Shown here: positions 1 through 10,000 of the stretch, one piece after another
Numbering within the stretch: position 1 is the first letter of the stretch
Layout: the number at the start of each line of letters is the position of its first letter
Source: an uncultured Schlesneria sp.
Lineage (GTDB): Bacteria; Planctomycetota; Planctomycetia; Planctomycetales; Planctomycetaceae
Length of the DNA stretch: 64,000 nt
Direction of reading: 5' to 3'
NCBI GenBank assembly: GCA_903834925.1
Contig: CAILLA010000209.1
Location: 38,394-102,393, forward strand
Notes under the pieces: model-generated
What the model was told of the DNA's origin: nothing
The model's input: the letters and a program-made list of their open reading frames with translations, nothing else
The model's database searches: none
Program-made: the position numbers and the translations under genes

Positions 1-1452
1 AACATTTCCCAGTTCAGCGAGCGGCTTCATGATTCGAGCAACCTTTGCTAAGGTCGTTTCCATGAGGCTCAGTTCGACAAGGTCATGACGAACACCGGCC
101 AGTGACTGAATCTGGGCACCCAGTTCTTCGCGGAAGCCACTGAGCACTTCCAAGGTCTGAATCGCATCGGCCAGGTTTCGTGTTTGTGCAACGAGTGTGG
201 TTTGAATCGTCAGCAATCCATCCAGGTTCTGTTCGGACGAGGCGATGTTCAGTTTTTCGTCGATCAACTTTCCTTGAATCTTGAGCATTCCATCCAGGTT
301 CTGGTCGGATGAGGCCACATTCAATTCTTCGTTAACCAACTTGCCCTGAATTGTCAGAAGTCCATCCAGATTCTCGGTCGATGAAGCGATGTTCAGTTTT
401 TCGTCAATCAACTTTCCTTGAATTTTGAGCATTCCGTCCAAGTTCTGGTCCGATGAGGCGACATTCAATTGTTCGTTGGCCAGCTTGCCTTGAATCGTCA
501 GTAATCCGCCAAGGTTCTTTTCGGATGCCCCAATATTCAATTGCTCGTTTCCAAGCTTGTCCTGAATCGTGAGCAGTCGATCCAAACCCTTTTCCGAAGT
601 CGCCAGATTCAAGTCACCGGCAACAAGCTTGCCGTTCAGACCGATCAATCGCTCGGCGCGTTCCGTTGCGAGTTCGGCCTGTTGTCCACCCTCAGCAAGT
701 CGACGCTGCAAGGCGACCAGCTTGTCTGAAACCGTTTGAGCCGCTTTCAAGTTTTCGGCGGCGGCATTCAGACCCGACTTGAGCGATGCAAGTCCCTCGA
801 AGCTTGATCGAGCCGAATCGATTGTTTCGAGTTGTTTTTGCAACCCGTTGCTCAATTCGACGAGTTGATTCAGCGAGAACTGAGCTTGTTCCAGATCCTT
901 CGCTTGTGCTGCGGCAGCGTCTTTGAGTGCAATCAACTGGTCGAGCGAATTGACCGCATCGTCATGCGAATCCTGCTGTGCAACAATTGCGTCTTCAAAC
1001 GACTGGATCGATTCGAAAACTCGTGCAGCCCCTTCGGTTTTCGTTTGTTGATCGATGATACGGGTTTGCAATCTGTCAACGCCGACAATGGCTTTCGATA
1101 CGGTGTCATTCTTCGAAGCGACCTGGATCAATTCGGTTCTTAATTCGCGAATCGCCTGCAATGCGACACGGGCGTCGGCGACCTGATCGTGCTGAGCTCG
1201 CAAGCTGGTGAGCAGGCTGTTGGCTTCCCAGACGTTGTCATTGGTCGAGGCCAGATCTTGCATTCTCAGTTCGACAGAACTCAGGCTGGCTTTCATTTTC
1301 GTCAACTCATTCGTCGTCGGACGGGTCACGAAAAAATGCAGTCCGACAAATCCAATCGTCACTCCCATGAACAGCATTAACCAGGTCTGTTTGAGCTGTT
1401 CTGCCAATTGATTCTCGATCGTACGTGTTCTCGATTGCTCGGTCGTAAACAT
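1..1452 (-). CDS. Membrane-anchored coiled-coil repeat protein (3' end outside window)
   Basis: I do not recognise a named family. The frame is open from an ATG at 1452 to base 1, 484 codons with no stop, so the C-terminus lies beyond the window; the ORF track omits it for that reason. Residues about 22-42 form one hydrophobic segment (WLMLFMGVTIGFVGLHFF), suggesting an inner-membrane anchor with a short cytoplasmic N-terminus. The rest is hydrophilic, rich in Leu, Gln, Glu, Ala and Ser and almost free of Pro, as expected for a long coiled coil. Near the window edge it contains six 24-residue repeats of the type LNVASSDQNLDGMLKIQGKL. It could be an envelope-spanning or scaffolding protein, but that is inference from architecture alone. 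Confidence 0.8.
   Translation of the reverse strand, partial: MFTTEQSRTRTIENQLAEQLKQTWLMLFMGVTIGFVGLHFFVTRPTTNELTKMKASLSSVELRMQDLASTNDNVWEANSLLTSLRAQHDQVADARVALQAIRELRTELIQVASKNDTVSKAIVGVDRLQTRIIDQQTKTEGAARVFESIQSFEDAIVAQQDSHDDAVNSLDQLIALKDAAAAQAKDLEQAQFSLNQLVELSNGLQKQLETIDSARSSFEGLASLKSGLNAAAENLKAAQTVSDKLVALQRRLAEGGQQAELATERAERLIGLNGKLVAGDLNLATSEKGLDRLLTIQDKLGNEQLNIGASEKNLGGLLTIQGKLANEQLNVASSDQNLDGMLKIQGKLIDEKLNIASSTENLDGLLTIQGKLVNEELNVASSDQNLDGMLKIQGKLIDEKLNIASSEQNLDGLLTIQTTLVAQTRNLADAIQTLEVLSGFREELGAQIQSLAGVRHDLVELSLMETTLAKVARIMKPLAELGNV
181..612 (-). repeat. Six tandem 72-bp coding repeats
   Basis: Six consecutive 72-bp units encode 24-residue repeats inside the coiled-coil protein. The motif gatgttcagtttttcgtc recurs at 244 and 388, exactly 144 bases (two units) apart. 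Two non-adjacent units encode identical peptides while their neighbours differ, which suggests duplication of a two-unit block. Confidence 0.85.
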
Positions 1453-1734
1453 AAGTCATTCTCCCAATCAGGTTGAAGCGAAAAGATAATGGTGTACCCG
1501 GCCATCCGTGACCTGAATTGGACTCCTGCACGAGCGATTGACCCCCTTGATTCAAATCACTCTTGTTGAAGAATATCGCCAACCGATTCGGCAAACTTTG
1601 CCGATTGACGAAGAGTTGTCGCTTCGAGACGGGCGATTGTGGAAAATGGATCGATTGTGTGGATTACGATTGCCATCCACAGTGATTTACGCGACTTTTG
1701 TGGATCGACGGGAGAGGTCAACCAGGGGAATCGC
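1453..1734. other. Intergenic region between divergent genes
   Basis: These 282 bases separate the leftward coiled-coil gene from the rightward zinc-ribbon gene, so they should carry both promoters. Several ORF-track frames cross the region on both strands, but none has a convincing ribosome binding site or recognisable protein. I see no clear sigma-70 boxes or repeats. Confidence 0.4.
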
Positions 1735-1995
1735 ATGCGACGGACACAAGATGAAGAACGTGACGACGACTGGCAGGACGAGGGTTGGGATGATGAGACA
1801 GACGAGGATTCTGACGATGGGTATATTCCCTGTCCCCATTGTGGTGAGACGATGCTCGAAGTGGCTGACCACTGTCCTGCCTGTAACCGCTGGATAACGA
1901 GCGAAGATCTGCCGCGTAAGCAGTATTCGTGGTGGGTGGTTGTCGTGATTTTGATCCTGTTACTCATGATGGTTTTGTCCGGGGTGCCGTTTTAA
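1735..1995 (+). CDS. Small zinc-ribbon membrane protein
   Basis: This 86-residue protein begins with a very acidic stretch (DEERDDDWQDEGWDDETDED), followed by two CxxC knuckles, CPHCG and CPACN, about 13 residues apart, typical of a zinc ribbon. A C-terminal transmembrane helix (WWVVVVILILLLMMVL) makes it a tail-anchored protein. I chose the ATG at 1735 because GGAG and GGGGAA lie just upstream and the acidic and zinc-ribbon parts start there; the track's start at 1639 adds 32 residues with no features. Such short zinc-ribbon/TM proteins are common in planctomycete genomes and have no established function. It lies 20 bases before the OleD-like gene and may be co-transcribed with it. Confidence 0.7.
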   Translation: MRRTQDEERDDDWQDEGWDDETDEDSDDGYIPCPHCGETMLEVADHCPACNRWITSEDLPRKQYSWWVVVVILILLLMMVLSGVPF

Positions 1996-2015
1996 CTTTG
2001 AAAGTTACTGATTAA

Positions 2016-3023
2016 ATGCGTGTTTTAGTGACCGGTGGTAACGGATTTCTCGGGCAAGCGATTGTTCGGCGGCTCCTTGCTCGAGGCGACTCGGTGCGTA
2101 GCTTGCAGAGAAGCGCGTCTCCGGAACTTGACGCGTTGAGTGTCGAATGCTTGAGAGGTGACATTGCTGATGCGGGAATCGTGCAACAGGCTGCCAAAGA
2201 CTGCCAGGCGGTATTCCATGTTGCGGCGAAGGCAGGTGTCTGGGGACGATACGACGACTATCATCGTGCAAACGTCATAGGGACACAGAACGTGATTGCG
2301 GCATGTCACTCAAACGGGATTCGCAAACTCGTTTACACGAGTTCGCCAAGCGTTGTTTTCAACGGCCATGACGAAGCGGGAATCGATGAATCCGTTTCCT
2401 ATCCCGCGCGCTATCTGGCCCATTATCCCTTGACCAAGGCGATCGCCGAACGAATGGTCATGTCGGCAAACGGGCCTCAATTGGCCACGGTCTCACTTCG
2501 ACCGCACTTGATCTGGGGGCCGGGTGACAACCATCTTGTTCCAAGGCTGATTCAACGAGCTCGGGCAGGCCAGTTGAGGCAAGTTGGCGATGGCAAAAAT
2601 CTGGTGGATACCACCTATATCGACAATGCCGCCGATGCCCATTTGCTGGCCGCAGAACGACTGGAAGCTGGTTCAGCCGTAAGTGGCAAAGCCTATTTCA
2701 TATCCAACGGTGAACCGCAGCCGCTTTGGGGTCTGATCAATCGGCTGCTTGCGTGTGCTGACGTCGGCCCGATCACGCGTCGCATTTCAGCCAGTGCTGC
2801 CTACACCATCGGCGGGGTGCTCGAATCGATCTATACACTCACCCGCCGCCAGGACGAACCGAGAATGACCCGGTTCGTCGCTCGCCAACTCTCGACAGCT
2901 CACTGGTTTCGACTCGATGCCGCTCGACGTGACCTTGGTTATGTTCCTCGAATCAACATCGAAGAGGGGCTTCGACGATTGACGGAGTCGTTAAAGACTA
3001 CATCGATCGGCCGTCACCCATAG
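2016..3023 (+). CDS. oleD: OleD-like NAD(P)-dependent 2-alkyl-3-oxoalkanoate reductase / 3-beta-HSD family
   Basis: This is an extended short-chain dehydrogenase of 335 residues. The N-terminal Rossmann motif TGGNGFLG binds NAD(P), TSSPSVVF carries the catalytic Ser region, and YPLTK is the YxxxK catalytic pair. The stretches FHVAAKAGVWGRYDDY and YTSSPSVVFNG closely match what I know of OleD, which reduces the beta-keto acid made by OleA during head-to-head long-chain olefin synthesis. Sterol-type 3-beta-hydroxysteroid dehydrogenases are the nearest alternative. No oleA, oleB or oleC lies in the window, so the pathway cannot be confirmed here. The ATG directly opens the Rossmann strand MRVLVTGG, so the start is secure. 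A PUFA-synthase-like gene lies 4 kb further on. Confidence 0.8.
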   Translation: MRVLVTGGNGFLGQAIVRRLLARGDSVRSLQRSASPELDALSVECLRGDIADAGIVQQAAKDCQAVFHVAAKAGVWGRYDDYHRANVIGTQNVIAACHSNGIRKLVYTSSPSVVFNGHDEAGIDESVSYPARYLAHYPLTKAIAERMVMSANGPQLATVSLRPHLIWGPGDNHLVPRLIQRARAGQLRQVGDGKNLVDTTYIDNAADAHLLAAERLEAGSAVSGKAYFISNGEPQPLWGLINRLLACADVGPITRRISASAAYTIGGVLESIYTLTRRQDEPRMTRFVARQLSTAHWFRLDAARRDLGYVPRINIEEGLRRLTESLKTTSIGRHP

Positions 3024-3027
3024 GAAT

Positions 3028-3894
3028 TCAGCGTGTGACCGAGTTCCGGGACTGCCATACGGCAGCTGCGGAAGGAACTCCTTGAAACATGGATGTTTTC
3101 CGGGCCGGCGCAGGCGTGGTTGCTTCGTCTTTTGGGATTGGTACACCACCGCGAGGTGCGACGGTTTCGTAGGGTTCAGGGGCCGAACGAGCAGGGACCG
3201 TCTCTTGCTGTGCTGGCGTTGGCTGGTAAGCAGGAGCGGTGATCGAAGCCGTTTGCTGTGGCGGAACGGTATTGACCGGCACCTGAGGAATTACAGCTGT
3301 CGCATAGGGAATGGCCTGGTATGTCGGTGCGTATCCCAACTGAGTGGCGAACAATGGTGAGGCGAACGCCTGGACGTTGCCACACGTATTGCAGGCAGGC
3401 CGTGCGATGGCCATGGCTTGGACGGGAACATGTTCTGTCACATATTGAACTGACTGCACGGGAACCATCTGGGTTGCCATTTGGGGAACTCGACGAGTTA
3501 CCTGAACCGGAACAGAAACGGTTTTCACCTGCTGCTGTACCTTCGTTTCGGCAACTTGTCTGGTCACGGGTTTGGGAACCCAAACCATCTGATAGCCACC
3601 TTCATCAACAGTGACATTTTTCGTCGTTGTGATGGGGACATTTTCGACGACTTGCTTTTGTTGCATTTGCGTCTCGGTCACATCGCGAAACGTCGTGACC
3701 GCTTGTGGGCGAAGTTGAGTTGTTACCACAGGACGCGTTTGAGAGATCGTACAACTGGCCGGTGCGGTAGCCATAGGCATGACGGGCGGCATCATCGGTT
3801 GTTGAGCACATTTACGACACTGAGCGTCCGCGTTCACCGGAATAATGCTCGCCAGACCCGCCAGCGCTAAACAGTTTAAAAGTGTGCGGTTCAT
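3028..3894 (-). CDS. Secreted Val/Thr/Pro-rich YTV-like protein
   Basis: This 288-residue exported protein starts with a signal peptide (MNRTLLNCLALAGLASIIPVNADA), followed by CRKCAQQ. The body contains many short Val/Thr/Gln/Pro motifs (VPVQVTRRVP, VQYVTEHVPVQ, QMVWVPKPVTRQV) and a CNTCG pair. This composition resembles the cysteine- and YTV-motif proteins reported as planctomycete cell-surface components, but I can only say it is YTV-like. The C-terminal third is low-complexity Pro/Ala/Thr. It converges on the OleD-like gene with a 4-base gap and so shares no operon with it. A structural role in the cell wall or outer surface is inferred. Confidence 0.75.
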   Translation of the reverse strand: MNRTLLNCLALAGLASIIPVNADAQCRKCAQQPMMPPVMPMATAPASCTISQTRPVVTTQLRPQAVTTFRDVTETQMQQKQVVENVPITTTKNVTVDEGGYQMVWVPKPVTRQVAETKVQQQVKTVSVPVQVTRRVPQMATQMVPVQSVQYVTEHVPVQAMAIARPACNTCGNVQAFASPLFATQLGYAPTYQAIPYATAVIPQVPVNTVPPQQTASITAPAYQPTPAQQETVPARSAPEPYETVAPRGGVPIPKDEATTPAPARKTSMFQGVPSAAAVWQSRNSVTR

Positions 3895-4074
3895 GGATGC
3901 AGCTCCTCAAGTTCGCGACGGCCGAATTCTTCAAAATGGATTAAAGTCTGCTGAAACGGAAGCCCTGCTTTCGGGGCACCATCTGTCGTCTCATCGGCAG
4001 ACAAATCCTGACGGCTGAAGTTATAATCCGAAAAATCTGTTTAGATCATCTAGAGAAAGCCCCATTTCGGCAGC

Positions 4075-5724
4075 TCACGGTACGGATTGCCGGTCAATTG
4101 TTGAAGGTTCGGCGAAATCTGCAGATGGAGTTGGTTCAAATCGACGAAAAACGCGCGCAAACTCAGGTTCGCACTGGTGAAGCAGCCATCCGGGAAAAAC
4201 GGTTATTGTGATCATCAGGGAAAACATCACTATGATCGAAACGGGAAATCGCCATCCGTTATTCATTACTGAACCGGTCCGTTTTTCGATTTGGTAATGG
4301 TCCTCAATCGCCAGTTTGAGAACGCCTAAAATCAATGCGGCAACGACGAATACCATTGCTGCAAGAGGCAGGCTATCGACGACTAACTCCGACACAATCA
4401 GAAAGCTGCTGGCAAAAAAGCAGAGTATCGGAAAACAGGTTAAGAGCAGCATTGAACGAGTACTCAACATCGTTCCCGATGGTGGTTGTTTGACTTGCAC
4501 AACGTTGCCCAAAGGAGTTTGGCTATCATCAATCATCAAAAGAATCGAACACATGATCACGGTCAACTGCTGTTGCATCAGCCACGCACCACTCATCCCG
4601 ATTCGAGTGAAACAGTAACAGCCCAACAGCAGGACGCCGGAAATGCTTAGAAAGACGTACGCCGGTCGTTGGCGTGATTCTGACGGAGCCAGGGCACGAA
4701 GCGCACCCCAAACGGCACCCCCTAACGAAGGAATCAACATCCAAACGTCGAACGAAGCCATCAGGTCAGGAGCCAGAGGCATAACAAACCTGAGCCAACC
4801 GATTCGACTGGCCGATATCGTCCCCGCCAGAAAAAGCATGGCAATTGCAGGTTGAGAATGACTCATCACACGGATTTGGAAGGAATGAAACGGAAACAAT
4901 CCCGCTTGAATTGCGAACCCCATCGACAACACCAACAGCATCCACGGAAAGCATTCGTGAACATAGTGGTAAGCCAATTCGTTTCGCGTCGTCCATTTCT
5001 GGATCTCTTGAGTGATGTTGGCAATGTTCCAGGAAACCATCTGCGCGTTTGTCGAATCCTGAATTTTCATCCAGGGGACCGCGACAACAAGCATCGCAAA
5101 CCCCATGGTGATCAACGCACCGCCGCAGTATTGAGTCGACATGAATTGTTCGGCGTTTGCGCGACGTTCCGAGTTGCCGAATTGTCCAACCAAAAGACTG
5201 ATGATGACCGTATTGGCGGCCGACATCATCAGGTAAATTCGAACATCATAAGTCGTCATGAGAGCGAGCGACGCAGTCTCAAACAACATGACCGTGGGGA
5301 TAAACCAATTCGAGTTGTCGCGTGACGAATCCGTACACTGGATTACGATGATTGTCGTGACAACCAGAAGAAGGACCGGAAACAGATTCGTTCCGTCGAT
5401 GGCGAACCATTGATGACGAAGCCGTTCAACGCGACGTCGATCCAGGGTCCGGTGGACTTCACTCATCGAACCGATTTCGTTTTCGGATTTCGCGATTTCA
5501 TTTTCTGCAAGCCGGACGACTTCTGCATCTAACGCAAGATCAAATTCAAATTGGAATTCAAATCCGACCAGAATAAACAGGCTACAAATTGCGTTGGAAA
5601 TGGCGAGGATACGTACCAAACCCGGTTCGAACCGCGACGCAACCGCCGTCACGACAAACCCGATCAGGGGCGACAACACGAGCAACAGCGGTAACTGGTC
5701 TCGAAGTGAAGTCAGCCAATCCAT
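4075..5724 (-). CDS. NuoM/NuoL-like membrane protein lacking the proton-path residues
   Basis: This 549-residue polytopic membrane protein aligns by eye with the antiporter-like subunits of complex I. FAIDGTNLFPVLLL matches the 'DGLSLLMVVL' region, MTTYDVRIYLM matches TM5, and GFAIQAGLFPFHSF followed by LAGTISASRIGWLRF matches TM7-TM8. The residues that define proton pumping in NuoM are changed: the TM5 Glu of FWE is Ala or Ser (about residue 167), the TM7 Lys of FAVK is Gln (about residue 272), and the TM8 Lys is missing. A charged insert after the second helix (LAENEIAKSENEIGSM) is also atypical. No other nuo genes, DUF2309 partner or Mrp genes are nearby. It probably kept the fold for another purpose, such as a scaffold or partner subunit; the function is unknown. 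Confidence 0.75.
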   Translation of the reverse strand: MDWLTSLRDQLPLLLVLSPLIGFVVTAVASRFEPGLVRILAISNAICSLFILVGFEFQFEFDLALDAEVVRLAENEIAKSENEIGSMSEVHRTLDRRRVERLRHQWFAIDGTNLFPVLLLVVTTIIVIQCTDSSRDNSNWFIPTVMLFETASLALMTTYDVRIYLMMSAANTVIISLLVGQFGNSERRANAEQFMSTQYCGGALITMGFAMLVVAVPWMKIQDSTNAQMVSWNIANITQEIQKWTTRNELAYHYVHECFPWMLLVLSMGFAIQAGLFPFHSFQIRVMSHSQPAIAMLFLAGTISASRIGWLRFVMPLAPDLMASFDVWMLIPSLGGAVWGALRALAPSESRQRPAYVFLSISGVLLLGCYCFTRIGMSGAWLMQQQLTVIMCSILLMIDDSQTPLGNVVQVKQPPSGTMLSTRSMLLLTCFPILCFFASSFLIVSELVVDSLPLAAMVFVVAALILGVLKLAIEDHYQIEKRTGSVMNNGWRFPVSIIVMFSLMITITVFPGWLLHQCEPEFARVFRRFEPTPSADFAEPSTIDRQSVP

Positions 5725-5948
5725 TTCCGCAAAGTCCCTTTCTGTCGGACGTTAAGACGTATAACGAATCACTTTAAGCCCGATGAACTTCAAATTGAGG
5801 TTGAACAGTAGCGAGACAAATTGCTGAGCGATACCATTCCGCCTCCACGGATGGGCGATGTTTTGTCGGCGACAGCGTTTCGCCACGGTTCGATTCGGTC
5901 GAACTTCGACGGATGACACAGGCACCTGCAACTCCATGGGAAATTGAT

Positions 5949-6737
5949 ATGTCGAATTCCGGTACTGCGGAAATCGTACGCGAAGAAACAGAAGCCTCTT
6001 TGATCGCACGTGCTCAAGTCGCGGTCAGCCAGTGTAATTGGGAAGTCGGTGAATGTGCCGCTCTTTGGACCAAGCGATTTGCACGAGGCAGGACGGATGC
6101 CGATTTTGCCGCGCTCGTTTCGCTCAGTGCCGACCAGGTTTATCAGCGGCGTCGAGTCTGGGAGACATTTGCGGATGTCTATCAAAACTATTCGACGTTG
6201 AAATGGTCGCATTTCTACGCGGCCATTAACTGGGACGATGCCGCCGAATGCTTGCAATGGGCCGATGACGTCCAGGCCGGTGTCGCTGAAATGAAAGCCT
6301 GGCGTCGAGCACAGCGAGGCGAGGATTTGAACGCCCCCGCGATGGATGAGGCACTGGATGGCCTCCCTTCGGAACCGGCACTTGCTCGCGAAGCGGCTCC
6401 ATTCGATCACCAATCGTCGTTTTCTGTTTCGGCCAATGATCATGCAGAAGGGGAATCCGAACCGAACCTGGCCCTCGCTAATCGTCTGCCCAACGGCACC
6501 GAGGACTATGCTCCTTTTAACGCGAATGCAACCACGGTCCCCGGACGCGAGTCCGGCGATCGACCGGTCCTGAGCACCGAGCAGATTGCCAAACGATTCA
6601 CAACGACGATCGAACGCTGTGTGAATCTGATCACTCCGCAGTTTCTCGAGGATTTTGCAGAACTTCCCGACAAAGTCCGCAAACGCCTGATCAAAGCGGT
6701 TGAGCAACTCACCGAAAAAGTCGAAGAACTGGGGTAG
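5949..6737 (+). CDS. Conserved hypothetical protein, ParB/DUF3102-like flavour
   Basis: I do not recognise a firm family. The protein is soluble, about 262 residues, with an alpha-helical N-terminal domain (ARAQVAVSQCNWEVGECAALWTKRFA; SADQVYQRRRVWETFADVYQ) reminiscent of the small helical domains in ParB-like or DUF3102 proteins. It then has an acidic, Pro/Ala-rich linker, and ends in a helical region (FLEDFAELPDKVRKRLIKAVEQL). I chose the ATG at 5949, which follows GGGAAA with suitable spacing; the ATG at 5913 (12 residues longer) is possible. The long opposite-strand ORF 5790-6755 is a shadow. A DNA-associated role is a guess from the helical N-terminus only. Confidence 0.6.
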   Translation: MSNSGTAEIVREETEASLIARAQVAVSQCNWEVGECAALWTKRFARGRTDADFAALVSLSADQVYQRRRVWETFADVYQNYSTLKWSHFYAAINWDDAAECLQWADDVQAGVAEMKAWRRAQRGEDLNAPAMDEALDGLPSEPALAREAAPFDHQSSFSVSANDHAEGESEPNLALANRLPNGTEDYAPFNANATTVPGRESGDRPVLSTEQIAKRFTTTIERCVNLITPQFLEDFAELPDKVRKRLIKAVEQLTEKVEELG

Positions 6738-6842
6738 TCGGTTGCAGCGGCTCATGCCTTTTTTCGGTCTCTCATTGATCTTTCCATTAGCAATCCGTCG
6801 TGAATCACTTCGTACTATTTGGCGTCAGGTCAAAATGCTTGA

Positions 6843-6878
6843 GGCCACTAGGCTGACTGTTTCAGCCTAGCGCTTGGC
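6843..6878. repeat. Small palindrome (AGGCTG...CAGCCT)
   Basis: AGGCTGACTGTTTCAGCCT forms a 6-bp stem with a 7-base loop just downstream of the hypothetical gene. It resembles the dispersed 'GGCTTTCAGCC' palindromes seen elsewhere in the window and may act as a terminator or be a repeat remnant. Confidence 0.45.
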
Positions 6879-6895
6879 CAAGCTTCTGAATTAGG

Positions 6896-6987
6896 GTGCC
6901 ACTGGATGACCGTCTTCGGTCATCCAGTGCTCTTTCACCGGCAGAACGAGAAGCCACTGCTTCTCCGAAGACTCCGAAGCAGTGGCA
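6896..6987 (-). repeat. GTGCCACTG two-hairpin palindromic element, copy A
   Basis: This copy starts GTGCCACTG and ends CAGTGGCA. It contains a perfect 13-bp hairpin (6900-6912 with 6917-6929, loop TCTT) and an 11-bp hairpin (GCCACTGCTTC at 6953-6963 with GAAGCAGTGGC at 6976-6986). Its reverse complement has the same order of parts as copies B and C. It lies between the convergent ends of the hypothetical gene and the PUFA-synthase-like gene. Confidence 0.85.
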
Positions 6988-7018
6988 ACGAATCATAATT
7001 CTGCAGTTTGGCAAAGCA

Positions 7019-10000
7019 CTACTCTTGGGCCCCTGCAGAAAACTCTTTCATCTGATAAATGATTCGCCCATCGACGGACAAAAAACCTTCGGCCGTTAAC
7101 TGCTTCGTGGCATCATCAACGTGCTTGATGACCGCAGTGACGGTCACGAGTTTGTCTCGAGGGATGACTTGGCCTCGATAGACCCATTCATGTTTCCCGT
7201 GAATTTGACCTTCTGGTTTGTGGACGACGGGGGTGGTGAACTGAGCCTTTTCGCCGAGTCGCCATCGCTTGGCCGCATAGAATTTTACCAGTTGAAAAAA
7301 CGATTCCAGACCAAGCGAACCTGGCACCACCGGGTCCTGGTAGAAGTGGGCCTTAAAGAACCACGATGTCGGGTCGACGGTCGTCGTACCGATGACAAAA
7401 CCGTTTCCGAACGGTCCGTTCGTTAAAGACAACTTCACATCATCGATCATCTGGAAATGCAAGTCAGCATATGGGGGTTTGTCGAGGTAATGAAAATTGA
7501 GGCAATGCTGATCTTCTGTGGGTGATGGGACAAATGGTTTCGCATCACGAATGCCAATCTGGTTCATAAGCGACGCTTTGGAGAAGAATCCAAAATACGT
7601 GTTGCCGACGTAAACAGGTTCGTCATTGCACCTGAGGTCAAAGTCGTAGTGCTGGATGATCATGCCGCCCGAATTCGAAACTCGCGTCATTTTCACTGTC
7701 GTCGTCAGTGTTCCCGATGCGGCCGTCACGTCGCGGAACTGAGTTGCCGTGCCACCCAGGTTGCGGAACGACAGGTCGGTGTCGCTGGTCAATGCCGATC
7801 CGACATACGCGGCCAGCCATCCACACGGTTGCAGCGCCGTCTCAAGCAAGACGGCAAACGGCATTCGAGTCTGGCGGTTGGATGCAAAATACCAGGCATC
7901 TGGCGGAACGTCGTACTGTGCCACAACCTCACCCCCTGGTTTCAGTACCCAGGGCTCACACCCGCTAATCGCGACGATCCGGTCCAGAAACTGAAACGGG
8001 GGGCCGGGGAGTCTCGCGATCATTCGATCCGAATCAAAAACGCGATAATGTTCGCCAAACGCGTCCGAAGGGTTTCCAATGGCGAACGCAGTGATACGAT
8101 CCGTGTCGAACAGGGCTGGACGTCGGTCGTATTTCGGGTGAACGGGAAGCTGTGAATCTCTCGTACCGAAAGGTGTCGCAGGCACGCCACCCACTGTCGA
8201 CTGTCCTGACCAAAGGCGTTCGACCATGTCGCGTGTCAGCCCGGACAATCGGACTGACATATCGGTAATCTCAACGATTGGTTTGCCATCGGCATACATC
8301 AGGGCATCGGCAAGACAGTAAGGCGTTCCGGACTCGGTGTATCCAATCTCCTTCAACGTGATTTCGTACCAGACCTTTTTCGTACTGGCGAGAACCTGGC
8401 CGCGGCACTTCAGGCGACTGCGAACTTCCGGGATCGGCTCATAAGCCAACTGTCCCGATTCTCCGACCCATCCCATGCGCAACAGGTAAATTCGCAGCGT
8501 ATGCATGCAGCATTCATACATAAGCGTCCCAGGCATCACCTGATCGTCACAGAAATGACAGGTCAGGAACCAGTCATTTGGATGAATATCCAATTCACCC
8601 AGGATCATCCCCAGGCCAAATTTCCCGCCACTGGGATCGAGCTTTAGTACGCGATCAATTAACCACATCTTCGACCGTTGGCTGGAAGCCGATTCAGGCA
8701 GTGTGGCGAGTTGATTCCGAGAATCAACGCCAATCTCGTGAAGATACTTAAGTCCCGGGATGGTCGCTGGACAGTCCAATAAAATCCGCTGAAATGCCGG
8801 GCCGAAACAACTGCCAAGCTCCCCTTGTCGTAACGCCAGCAATTGTCGATCGTCATAACTCTCAATGCTCATCGGAACCATGTCGTTCCAGTCTGCCGGT
8901 CGTTTTCCTGGTCGAGGTTGTCGGTCAAGAGCTGTATGAACGATTCCCTTCCCGCCAGCCAGTTCCGCTTCAGTAAAGAAGCCGGCACACCCTTCCCGCA
9001 TCGTTAACAGAGGTTGACCGTTGATCGTGGCGTCGAACTCGAAGCGGAACAGATATGTCTGGCCCTGACGGAAGAAGTGATTAATCCGGATGTCGTAATG
9101 AATTGTCTCACCCGGCCCTGGCAACTCACGGTGGAACGTCACGACGGCATCCAGCAATCGATAACTGGCGATCCCCTTCGTCTCAAAATCGATCCCTAGC
9201 CACCCGGACAAAAACAGGTCAGCCTGACCCGCTTCAACGGCAATACAGGTCGGAATCCGATTGCAATCGAGATACCACGCACCGGGATGAATATCATGTT
9301 CTGTGACGACTCGACCGGACGTCATCGAGAGTGGTTCGCCATCAATTTCAAGAATGCGGTCGACCAGCATCAGTGGTTCATCAGGGAGTCTGACTCGAGT
9401 GGGATGTTGATCGATCTCGGCAAACGTTTTTCCGAGCACGCAACCGATCTTGCCGATCGCGAATTCCATACACTGCGAACGCGACAATGATCGGGGCGGA
9501 ATTGCAGGAATGACCTCGGTCGACAACTCGGACGTCAGCTCATTCGTGTCGATTGGGGTTGGGTTCGATGCCGATCTGTTTCCATTCGATGAAGCAGCCG
9601 TTTCAATTGGCTCACCACCGGCAAGTCGCGATAGCAATTCGAGTTGATCGGCCATGATCCGTTGCGCCTCGGCTGACACACGGAGATACGTTTCGTGTGT
9701 CTTCATTCGGGCGGCCAGCAGATCGTCCAACTGTGTCATAACATTCATTCCGAAAGGTTCAGGTGTAAGGTGTTTCGGTTTTGTTGATGCGGAAGGTTTC
9801 GCTTCGATCGATGCCAAACGTGAGCCGTTTTCCACAGCGTTCGGTTTGTGTGCCTTCTCAAATTCATGACTGATCGTGATCGGTCGTAATTGAAATCGCC
9901 AGCCGTTTGAAGGCGTTGGGATCGAGAATCGTGGCCCGCCTGTTTCGGTCACGATTTCGCGATTTGACGTGACTTCAGTCGACAGGCTTAGTTGCGAGTG

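Noticed and set aside
5790-6755. 321-residue leftward ORF
   Set aside because: It mirrors the rightward gene at 5949-6737 in an opposite frame; its translation is Arg/Cys-rich with no recognisable domain.
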